From Mucidula mucida (lineage: Eukaryota > Basidiomycota > Agaricomycetes > Agaricales > Physalacriaceae), in assembly GCA_015501055.1 (NCBI GenBank), contig JADNYV010000837.1, positions 1-14,627 of the forward strand: 14,627 nt of DNA. Reading direction: 5' to 3'. Shown here piece after piece: positions 1 to 9,192 of this stretch. Every line of letters starts with the position of its first letter. The stretch's first letter is position 1. A program made the position numbers and the translations under genes. The notes under the pieces were generated by a model. That model made no database searches, had not been told where the DNA came from, and saw only the letters and a list, made by a program, of their open reading frames with translations.

Positions 1-290
1 GAGAAATCCTGATTAAAGTTGGCGAAAAGCATGTTGTTGGACATTGTCGCAGTAAACGGGGGGCGAGAATGCGGGCGTATCGTTATTTCAGTGAGTACGC
101 GAAGAACATATAGCACGCTGGAAGGAAGAGGGCAACTTTCGGCAGCAGGCCTAACCAGGCATTGCCTTTTCGGGCGGCGATCACAACCCTTCTCAATGCC
201 CCAAGTACGTCTCATCTATTTTTTCTTTGACTCGCGAGTGAATCTTTATCAGACAAGCTCGCTGACCGAACCCGGTCCTCGAATTGCACG
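1..290. other. No recognisable gene
   Basis: An open frame runs through this stretch on the + strand from about position 19, but its translation has no domain, repeat or compositional bias that I recognise. No splice pattern ties it to a neighbour. I treat it as intergenic sequence or strongly eroded coding DNA upstream of the F-box relic that follows. Confidence 0.4.
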
Positions 291-299
291 CTTAGGCTA

Positions 300-910
300 C
301 CAACCTTTCACTTCATCTGTCGTTGACCGCGTGGCCTTGGAAACGCGTGAAAGTCAGCTCCAGGACGACGTTGATCACCTCAAGCTCACGATTCGCCAGA
401 AGAGAACCGAATTCGCCACAACAAGATGCAAGTCAAGCAGACCAAGCCCGTCACGATATGTTGGCTACTCGTATGATGTTCTCCAGCAGCACAATTTCCT
501 GTCAATCTCGCATCATATCGATATCTAGACTAACGACTCTGGAAGATGGATAACCGCCACGCAAGCCTTCTGTACTCGATGGCGTTCATTCGAGTTGGAG
601 AGCTCAAACAGTTGTCTTTGAATTGTTCTTCACCTTCATTTCACACTGTCGATATGGATACCTTGGAAGGTCTGACAATGAGGATTTTTGTTGACTCCCC
701 GCACTGGCTTAGGGACTTCTGAAGTCGTTTTTATGACTTTCCGCGCATTCAGAACTATGACGGCGCAATGGCCGACTCTCTCAACTTGCATGAGTTCCCT
801 TCAGTCAGTCAAGAGATCTCTGCCGTATCACCATTGCGGCAGGAGGAAGGATCCCATGACACGTATATCTCATGAGCTCCTGCGCCACACAAAATATGGC
901 GCTTTTTAAG
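300..910 (+). pseudogene. Eroded F-box / leucine-rich relic
   Basis: Short coding traces in different + frames appear in the order expected for an Agaricomycete F-box protein. A charged helix (about 320-425, containing RESQLQDDVDHLKLTI) resembles the coiled N-terminal helix that precedes the F-box. A trace near 565-590 reads FCTRWRSFEL, compare the V-C-x-x-W-R core of an F-box. A leucine-rich stretch at about 595-720 contains ELKQLSLNCSSPSFHT and LEGLTMRIFVDSPHWL. A fragment near 765-800 (QWPTLSTCMSSLQ) parallels HWSTLTLFSGAFLS in the downstream pseudogene. Stops and frame changes separate the pieces, so no protein can be made. It may be an older tandem copy of the 1136-2748 gene. The similarity is weak and read by eye, so it could be chance. 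Confidence 0.35.
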
Positions 911-1135
911 CCAGGTCTTCGAACGCTCAGCATACCGACTACGGACTGTTTCAATCAATTGCCACTTGCAGCCGTTGGCTAGAGGACTCGCGCCTATCTT
1001 CGGGCTGGCCAATTGTCCTTCCCTGCGCGGCAACCATGATAGTCTCTACGCTCTTTGCTTTTTACTGTCACGACCCCGCGCGTACGTTCCATTAGCCATG
1101 CTGGTCCCAACTATTAACGTGTTCAAGGTAATAGA

Positions 1136-2748
1136 ATGTCAGGCGAAGGTGCTTGTTATTGCTGTGGCGCCTTCCTGTCCAACTATGCTCTTACGCCAGT
1201 TAAATTGGACGTGTGCGAAATGCTGCGCTCTGGGCAAACAGTGAATAGCACAGTCACTCCTTCCATTCTCGCAGGGATTTCTGCATCGGAAAGCGAGATC
1301 AAGGACTTGGGACGTGGTATCTCCCGGCTCGGCGCTCTGATCAACCAGAAAAAAGCGCGGATTGCGACTGCGAAAGCTATTGGAATACCGGTCCGTGATG
1401 GCTCCCATTCGTACTCTTCCGCCAGAACTGCTCCTCCATATATTCACCCTCGCCAATGAAGACCGCGTCTTGCTTCCTAGTAGCTTCCTGAGCTCCCGGA
1501 TCCGTGTCGGCCACGTCTGTAAAGCATGGCGCTCATTGTCGCGAGCGTCTCCTTCTCTTTGGAATGACATTTCCTTTGCGGGGAACTACTGGCGCCCCGA
1601 CCTGGGGCACTGTGGGCCCAAGTACATCGAACATTGCACTTCGCCTTCCCAGCTTCGTATTATCTCATTGACCCACATTATCCCCATCATCTCGTCCACA
1701 GTTACATAAATCAGGTAGCCCACTTGTTATGCGGGCATACTTCGCGATGGAAAACACTCTCCATATCCGGCTCAGAGTACGCCATCAGCACGCTGTTCGA
1801 GTTGTTGGATGGCTTTCACTCTGAGTCGTTGGAGTCATTGACCATTCGTTGCACCGAGAACGAACATTTCGAGTTTGCCGAACCAAGCCAAAAGTTTAGC
1901 CTAGGCCCTCGGCTTCGAAGTCTTGAACTCAATTTCGAGAGCTTCAATTATATGAGCATACACTGGTCCACACTGACTTTGTTCAGTGGCGCGTTCCTCA
2001 GCAATTCGGCATGCTATGCATTCTGGCTGCAGCCTCGAACCTCGACTCCCTTTCCCTCATCCATATCGACGATCGCGATGATGTAAACGCATCCACCCCA
2101 CCCCATATTCTTTCCAATATTCGTCAGCTCATCCTTTCTTCGTGTGCTGTCACCAGCGTCTTGGGGCGCTTCACCATGCCTGAGCTTCAGCGTCTCGAGC
2201 TTGAGGACCAACGTTATGGAGTGTCTCCAGAACATCCTCCTCCATGCCGAATGCAAATCAATGCGCCGACGCATGTTGCAGAGCTCTTATCACGCTTCCA
2301 ATGCCCGCTCTCCTCCATCACCATCAGCGGCCCTACGGACTTCATACCTCTCCTTAGTCCAGCCCTGCGCAGCTCTGTTAAGACCTTCAAGGTGACTCTA
2401 GCTGTACAGCCGCCTTGCTCGATGCCCTTACGACGACACAAGATGGGCACTGTTTCCCTAACCTCGTCGAGCTTGAGATTACACAACACATGCTTGATGT
2501 GGTAGTATTCTGCAATCCACGACTGATGCCCGCCATTCTGTCGCGTTGGCATGTTCCGCCAGGAGTCACGCAATTGCAGAGATTGACGTTGTCTGGGGAG
2601 TACATGAACATATGAACGACCCCATCACAGCTCTTCGCTCTCTATCTGCCTACAGAAGCTTTCAGATAGAGGACTCGACGTGCGATGGAGTATGGACCAG
2701 GAGGACGTCCTCGCTTTGGGGCGAGAATATTACCGGTCAATGCACTAA
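1136..2748 (+). pseudogene. F-box/leucine-rich protein gene broken by frameshifts
   Basis: F-box proteins are the substrate-receptor subunits of SCF ubiquitin ligases. ATG 1136 opens a typical Agaricomycete N-terminus: a Cys pair (CYCCG), then a charged helix (ESEIKDLGRGISRLGALI). The F-box proper follows at about 1395-1570 (MAPIRTLPPELLLHIF, then VCKAWRSLSRASPSLW). Leucine-rich repeats follow (RWKTLSISG, LESLTIRC, LRSLELNF, LDSLSLIHI, LQRLELED, LQRLTLSG), ending in LDVRWSMDQEDVLALGREYY and stop TAA 2746-2748. These blocks lie in successive frames 2, 3, 2, 1, 3, 2, 1, with changes near 1365, 1705, 2000, 2405, 2608 and 2645. No GT-AG intron of normal size explains the shifts, because adjoining blocks meet without spare sequence. 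The order and both ends are preserved, which suggests recent decay or sequence errors. The F-box assignment is secure. The exact break points are approximate. Confidence 0.8.
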
Positions 2749-2858
2749 ACACCGTCAATTTTTAGCACTTAGTACGTGGGCAATGGGAAGCACGCGGCAT
2801 CTTGTAAGAAACTATATGCCTGTACATGTATAATACATTAACTAGAAACAACATTACA

Positions 2859-5800
2859 TCACTTGGCAAGGAAACCACCCGGTCCATATTGAGGAAGCGG
2901 ACCCCAATCGAATGAAGGTGATGCTGAGGGCGCATCGCCCTTCTTGGTGAGAGGAACAGATGGATGCTTGCGTTCTTTCGGTCGCACCTTCGACGTAGAT
3001 GTGTATGTATTGAGATGGAAGTCGTCGTCGCCACCACCGCCGAACAAGGAGTTAGGAACCCTGAGTGGTGTATTGAACGGGACGCCTCCAGGACTGCCCG
3101 ATGCTTGGGAGCTGGAGAGGAATGCAAGAGGCGGCGAGGTGGTCGTCTTAGGCTCGTTTAGCAACGGCTGCTGTCGCAACTTGAGGAGTGCATGTTTCAG
3201 CTTCTGAGCGGATCGCTCTGCGTTGAGAGCAGCTGCCGTCGTTACCGCTTCATACGGTACTGCAAGTGGAGAAGACTTGGCATCGGGTAATCGAGGGTCT
3301 CTGTAGGTGGCCGATGTTTTGGAAGGAGGAAGGGATCGACGAGCCATGTCAACGGCAGCCAGTCTCTTCGTTAGGCTGTCGATGGCTTCCTGCTCTTGGC
3401 GAATGGCTGTATCGATGTTCCTGTACGTTCGATTCACGGTGTCCAAAGAAGGGGAACTGGTCAAGAATAAGTAATCACGCATGGGCGGCATACATAACAG
3501 CGCACATACCGGAAGACACCTTTTTGACTCTTCATCGCCGTCATCTTCTTCTTGTTGTCCTTCAGAACATCTTCCAATCTTAGCACCTCCTGCTTCTTGC
3601 GCATCAATTCTCCCCTCAATCGAGTTTTCATCTCGACAAGTTCAGGACCAAGTGTCCGGGCTTTGAGCATCTTTCTAAACTCCTCATCTTCTTTGGCTCG
3701 ATTGAAACGCTCGATCTCTTCCTTTCGCGTATTGGCTACAACGGCACTTTGAGATAAAATGAAAGTAACACACAGGGAACCCACCTTTTACGAGCCCACT
3801 CCCAAGCTCCTTCAACGCTGTCCTTATGGCTTGGTTGCCCAAATGTGCGACATCCAGATCATCTGTGCACGTGCTCAAAACTTCACGGAACTTCAACGCG
3901 TCGGATGGTGCCCAGCGCTGTGGGTCAGCCAAGTCTGCTCTGGTAGACGAACCGCCGGCCTTTCTCGCCAGCAGTTCTCTCTGTTGCGCGGCTTTTGCCG
4001 ATGATGCACGCAGCTAAGGCATGTTAGCAAGGACACTGCCAAGGTAAACCAAAAACTAACACTGTCGAGTTCTTTCGTCATCAAAGCATACAATCGGGCA
4101 CATTCTCTTTGCATGCCCTCCTCAAAGTCATCCATTCGCGGACCAGGAACTGGTTGTCTCAGAGCTTGGGGAGCTGTACCCGGCTGAGGGACCGACGGTC
4201 GAGGAGGAATATTCATTTGCGCCGCTGTTGGTGGGATTGGCGGAGTCGGGGTAGTGGGCAGCTTCCCAAACGAAGGCCCACTAGAGAAGGACGGTGGTGG
4301 CATCATGGGCGGCGCCTGCGATCCAAAACCAGAACCGTTGAGCGGTGTAAACATACTTGGAGCAGTTGGCTTCTGAACTGGTGGCGGTGAAACAAATGGA
4401 GAGGGAGACGATGGAGAGCCGAAAGGCTGAAGACCGAAGAGAGACGATTTGGGTGCAGGAGGCGTGGGCGCGGCTGCCGCTACTGGAGGAGGAGGCTTAC
4501 CGAAAAGTCCACCACCACCTCCAAATGATGACAGTAAGGGAGGCGTTTTCGGTCGCGCATTCGTTGTCGTAGAGCTGTCTTCGGTTTTAAGCGGTAAGAT
4601 TCCGAAGGGCGCCTTTGGCGATGCAGGTCGTGGCTTAGGTGCGAACGGCTTTACGTCTTCGTTCTCTTCCAGTTCCGGCACTGTATTGGCAAGCGGAGAG
4701 CTTCGAACAGGTCTGGTACTCGGCCGACCAAGGCCCAAGCTTGCAGACGGCGTGGTTGATGGGATAACAGGGGTGGCTTTTTTCTCTGGCGACCCTGGAG
4801 GTGTCGTACTTTCCTCGATTATAGTAGGCAGTACGGTTTCTAATGACGATGCGAGAGAAGGTGATGCCGTTGATGATCTTGAAGATGGAAGCGGTATTCT
4901 AGACGGAGTTGGAGACCGTTGTTCGTCGTCGTCCTCTTCTGCATCCTCTGCATCCTCCTCTCCATCCTCTTCCGGTTCGCCTTCTTCGAGGGCTGCTTCG
5001 TCTACACTTTCTTCCTCATCCTCTTCGTCGTGTTGCGGTTCGTCATCCGAGAGATCGCCAACAGATGGCACACTTTGCGAGAGGAAAGAATCAGCGTCGT
5101 CGTCGTCGTCCTCTTCTTCTCCACCGCGTATGTCGCCATCCTCATGAGAAACATCCACGTAAGAGCTTGCTACCGACGACATTGATCCATCTCCCTTGGA
5201 AAGAGACTCAGAGTCTTCTTTACCTTTGCCTTTGACATCGGCAGGCTTAGAAAAGACAGGCTTAGGAGTGCTTCGGTCAATATCTTCGGCCTCAACTTTA
5301 GGCGCCGTCGGTGTAGGCGTCTCAGCGTTGGCCTTGGGAGGAGACGTAGAGCGTTTTATAGGATCTTTGCCTCCTGGTTTGCCAGTCAAGAGTTCCTGGA
5401 AGGACGTTTTCTTCTCGGATGCAACACCAAAAGCTGATTTTGTGCCTGAGAAAGCACTGAATCCTCCAGTAGAAGTCTTGGGTGGTGTACTTGTTGGAGG
5501 AGCCTGAGGCGCGAAAGTAGACTTTACTCCTATCGAGGTAGGAGCACCAAAGGTCGGCGTAGAAGTAGCAGCCGGACGAGGGGTGGTTGTAGGCGTTGTA
5601 CCAAAGGCAGAAACAGGCTGAGACTTGGTTTCTGCGGCTTTAAAGAACGGCGAAGAGTCGTTTGAAGCACTGCCGCCAAACGCACCAAAGCCAGCAGAAG
5701 GCTGGAAAGACGATGTCGTTTTGAGATTAGAAAACGCATTGTTTGATGGTGTCGGCCGCGACGGGGTCACGTTGAATGGAGACGTAACACTGGGAGAGGT

Positions 5801-8800
5801 GGGAGAGGCCGAGCCCTGCGAGGAAGAAGAACTACTGGCAAATGCTCCTTTACCAAACGGCGAATTAGTCAGAGGGGCAATGCCGCTTCCCGTAGGCGGA
5901 GACGTTGGCGGAGTAGCGTCCTTCGTCGAGTCAGAACTTCGTGCGAAAGCGCCCTGCCCAAACGGTGAATTCGCGAGAGGAGGCATACCACTTCCCCAAC
6001 TTGAGGAAGGTGTCGGTGACTCGCTCTTCGAAGACTCAACTGGGGGAGCTGGCGTATTGCCAAATGGTCCTTTTCCAAACGGGGAGTCTTTTAAGGATGG
6101 AATACCACTAGCGGTGCCGAACGAGGACGCGCTCTCGCTTTGTTTCGTTGTCTCAGAGCCGCTCGAGCTAGGTTTCGCGGCCTGTCCAAAAGGTGAAGGT
6201 GAAGCAGAGTTAAAGGCTGCGAATCCACTCGACGAGGCTGTTATCGTCAATCCATGAGTACTAGAACATACAATGTATTCCAATGTAGACTCACCTGAAG
6301 GTTTCTGTTCCTCCGCCTTCTGGGAGACAGATCCAAAAGGCGTAGGGCTCTGAGATGCAAAAGCTCCAAACCCTCCAGATGCCGGTCTCGTTTCCTCCTT
6401 CGGAGGTGAAGACGCAGAAAAGGGTGAAGGTCCAGCAGCTCCAAACGCCGCGAACCCGCTGGCCGGTTCTGTAAAACGCTAAATAACATGAAATAGGTAG
6501 TAGCGAGGAAAGGGTTACCTGAAGGTTTCTGTTCGTCCTGCTTTGGCAGTGCCGCTCCAAAGGCTGAAGGAGTGCCGGCGGCAAACGAAGCAAACCCTCC
6601 AGAAGACTTAGTAGGTTGACTAGAAGCTGCTGCGGAGGTTAGAGATGCAGGAGCACCAGCGAATGCACCAAAGCCTCCTGAAGATGGCGCCTTGGCTGCA
6701 GAATTCAATGAAACGGGGCTGTTCGATGCGAAGGCACCAAATCCTCCACTAATGGGTTTCGATGTTGACGCCGGAGGTGCTACCCGTTGTCCAAACCCAG
6801 TCTGCCCGAAAGCCGGCTGTCCAAATCCAGGCTTAGAAGACTGTCCAAACGACGGTTGCCCAAATGCTGGCGTAGACGATCCAAAGGCAGAACTAAACGT
6901 AGACGCGAACGTCGAAGTACTCTGAGTGGCGCTAGGCTTATTAAAGGGCGAATCCGCGCTGATGCCGCCTCCGAACGCGCCAAATCCTGATGCTGGTTTC
7001 AGCACAGATGTTGAAGACGACTGGCTGGAGTCTGGCGGAAGAGGGGCATGTGAACCAAAAAGTCCTCCGCTGGCCGTGGGTGAGGAAGTCGGGCCTCCAC
7101 TACCGAGAGATAAACCACCGAAGGACGGCGCATCCTCAGACATGGAATCCTCCTGGGTGTTGTTGCTAGGTGTACTACCGAAACCTGACCCGAAACCAGC
7201 GGATTGGGTGGTGTTGGATGACCCAAAGCCGGCAGAAGACTGATTACCACCAAAAGCGCTTGAAGTAGTATTGTTCCCTCCAAATGCACTCTTATTCGAA
7301 GAACCGAAGGCTCCGAACCCTCCTCCCAACGATCCCACGGAGCCAAATCCTCCCGACGCGATACTAGGCTGAGTTCCGAACGTTGGCTGTTGTCCACCGC
7401 CTGGTGTATTAAACGCCGATCCACCATTTCCAAAGGCAGAGCCCCCGCTTCCAGTCTTTGAGGGGCCACCAAAGGCGTTGTTGCCAGCCTGGCCGAAACC
7501 AGAAGATGTACCAAACCCAGAGGATTGACCAAATCCGGGCGACGCTTGTTGGGGCGGACTAAGTGTAGCGGGAGGGGATTGAGCGAATGAGGAGAAGCCC
7601 GACGAGCTGGGCGTTGGGCGTTGACTTGATTGGGAGCTCATTGTGGCGGACGCAGTAAGCATCCCAGAATACGGCTTGTTATCGTTGTTCAGGTTCCAGG
7701 CATGTATAGTTCCATCGTTGAGATAACCGTAGAGGATTGGATTTCCTGTAGGGTTGACCAAGTCAAGGTCCAGCGAGAGCAGAATGGTGTCATCCATAGT
7801 CTCTTCGTGAAGAGGAACGGATACGTTGTCTGACGGATAGTGATACCACTGTCCATTTGCGTAACCGAAGATGCCCAAGTCTGCAGTTTGTATGTCGCCA
7901 ATGATAAATATGAACCTCGAGTTGTCGGACGCAACCTCATCCCATTTGGGGAGGAGGATGGGAAAAGTCGCTTGGGGAGCGCGTCCAGCCGCGATGTATG
8001 GCGCGTCAATTTCGGTGGCTATTACAACCTCCTTGTCGAGATGAACGGCGTGTAACGTATTCTTGTCGTCACCGTTCTTCTCATGGTAACTGGTAGAGAA
8101 GTTATGACCAGGGCCGGGAAGCCATATGAGGGAAACAAGCAGATGGTTTGGTACAGAATGTGTAGGGGGGATATGCTTTTGGACAGTGGTTTTGTTAGTG
8201 GGGGAGAATGCAACAATGTCACCAAGAACAAGGCCAAGTGCAATTTGCTTGCCTTTGGGCGACCATGAAGCTGCGATATGTGTAAGGTACAGTACTGGAA
8301 GTTAAAGTAAACATACCAGCCACAACAACGGATTCCTGGTCGGCGGGTTCCCAACCTCCTTGAGACTGAAATTGGGAGTTGATGAGATGAACCCGCCCGT
8401 CCTTACGCACAATGGCCAATAAATCAGAAAGGCCCGGGTCATTGCTCGGATTTGGAATCAATTGTCGCACGGGACCACCAGGGATAATTTGTAGTGGTGG
8501 CGCGTCGCCAGAAGAGAATAGTTGGTCAGTGGCATAGAAATGTATGTCGCCATTGAGGAGACTAACAGCCAACTGAGACTCGTGATTGACTAATGCGACA
8601 ATATTTGGCTGATAGGGCATATTCAGCGTTCGTTGGCATTGGAAAGTGGGTGGTTTTGTCTTGTCGTCCCCTTCGAGCGCACTCAATAAGTCCTTCAACG
8701 GAGACATGATAATGGCTGTACTATATAAGCTCAAGTATGTCAAAGTCAGAGGCTGCTCACCATTGTTTGTCGCGGCGACGAACCATCCTTTGGCATTCGC

Positions 8801-9072
8801 GATCGCAAAGAGACGGAATGCATCAGCGTTTTCTTCAACCTGGATAGCTTCAGACGAAAGAGGAACGCGATTTTCCTTTCGAACGTATGTGAGACGGGGG
8901 ATCTGAGAGAAATGCTGAGTCTTCTATAGGCGCCATTATAAAAATGGGAACATACATGGAAAGACCCTCCATCTGAGGCGTCTATAGACCCTTCTGCTGA
9001 CTGTTTCAACGGTTGTAGCCTTAGCGTTGAGCTCGTCGGTCTTCGTAATGGGGTCAGGCCAGTGCCGTTCAT
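2859..9072 (-). CDS. NUP159: Nucleoporin Nup159/Nup214-like, FG repeat
   Basis: This is a cytoplasmic-face nuclear pore protein. In known homologues the propeller docks the mRNA-export helicase Dbp5 and the tail joins the Nup82-Nsp1 complex. Nine exons on the minus strand: 9072-8956, 8902-8761, 8715-8317, 8270-6519, 6468-6295, 6237-4061, 4013-3785, 3735-3510, 3456-2859. Introns are 45-57 nt, GT-AG, and all phases agree, giving about 1937 aa. Residues about 40-415 are beta-propeller-like (LFAIANAKGWFVAA, WSPKGKQIALGLVLGD, LYGYLNDGTIHAWN). Residues about 420-1560 are FG-rich (GFGQSSGFG, SAFGG, GGFGAF, SPFGKGAF), interrupted by an acidic block at about 1228-1303. Residues about 1560-1780 are helical or coiled coil (MDDFEEGMQRECARLYAL, then charged heptad-like helices). 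A low-complexity tail ends in GPGGFLAK. The length is between yeast Nup159 and human Nup214. The first exon is least certain: it has no conserved feature, and another frame there also reads open. It shares a 120-bp divergent promoter with TAF6. Confidence 0.92.
4910..5140 (-). other. Acidic low-complexity block in NUP159
   Basis: On the minus strand this part of exon 6 encodes about 75 residues dominated by Asp and Glu (for example EEEDDDDDADSF, DEEDEEESVDEAALEEGE, EDAEDAEEDDDE), made largely of GAC/GAA/GAG/GAT codon runs. The + strand consequently shows GTC/CTC/TTC microsatellite-like runs. It splits the FG domain into an N-terminal GFG/SPFG-rich part and a C-terminal Pro-rich, FG-poorer part. 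I see no dynein light chain-type QT motif cluster like that known from yeast Nup159. Confidence 0.75.
5838..6112 (-). repeat. Three tandem SPFG repeat units in NUP159
   Basis: Inside exon 6 of the nucleoporin gene, three diverged copies of a module of roughly 36-38 residues follow one another. Each has a core of the form G-I/M-x-P/S-L-x-[ND]-SPFG-[KQ]-G-[AP]-F: IPSLKDSPFGKGPF near 6110-6060, MPPLANSPFGQGAF near 5990-5945, and IAPLTNSPFGKGAF near 5885-5840. The linkers are rich in Ser, Thr and Pro. The cores are well conserved in DNA and protein, whereas the linkers are not. Local duplication within the disordered FG domain is the likely origin. Confidence 0.75.
6295..6560 (-). repeat. Duplicated exon end / exon module in NUP159
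   Basis: The end of exon 4 (about 6519-6540) and the end of exon 5 (about 6295-6315) carry the same coding and splice sequence: residues EQKPS, one further G, then the GT donor. The following exons also begin alike: exon 5 with an SGFAAFGAAGPSPF-type start and exon 6 with SSGFAAFNSASPSPF. Exon 5 (58 codons, phase 1 at both ends) therefore looks like a tandem duplication of an exon plus intron unit. Symmetric phase means it could be added or skipped without breaking the frame. Confidence 0.65.
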
Positions 9073-9192
9073 CGTGGGCGACGAGTGCCGCAGCTGTGAA
9101 AGGCGGTGATATGAAGGAAAGAGAGAAAGGTGAACGTGACCGTAGTCGGCACCGCGCCAGCCGTCACAGCCTATTCACGAACCATCACCACG
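9073..9192. promoter_or_regulatory. Divergent NUP159-TAF6 promoter region
   Basis: Only 120 bp separate the proposed NUP159 ATG (minus strand, 9072) from the TAF6 ATG (plus strand, 9193). Both promoters and both 5' leaders must fit here, or start within the opposite gene. A purine-rich run at 9113-9130 on the + strand reads as a pyrimidine-rich CT tract on the minus strand, as is common upstream of fungal genes. I see no clear TATA box. If the true NUP159 start differs, this interval changes. Confidence 0.55.

Noticed and set aside
5095..5135. GTC/CTT microsatellite as an independent repeat locus
   Set aside because: It is short, impure and fully explained by Asp/Glu codons of the acidic NUP159 block on the other strand.
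4449..5147. Long + strand open frame (232 codons, Gly/Ser/Ala-rich) opposite NUP159
   Set aside because: It is the mirror of the FG/acidic coding region: GAC/GAA-rich and Ser/Pro/Gly-rich codons rarely give stops on the other strand. It has no domain and no independent splice or start support.
5625..6257. + strand open frame of 210 codons opposite the SPFG repeats
   Set aside because: It is the antisense shadow of the repeat region; its own repeats (PNGE-type) are just the complement of the SPFG codons.
6291..6593. Separate small protein on the minus strand between NUP159 exons
   Set aside because: The frame runs out of phase across exon 5 and the surrounding introns; the spliced NUP159 frame carries the FG motifs.
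7689..8354. Other minus-strand frames across the NUP159 propeller
   Set aside because: They are out-of-phase readings of exon 4. The proper frame from splice site 8270 has propeller-like sequence with no stop.
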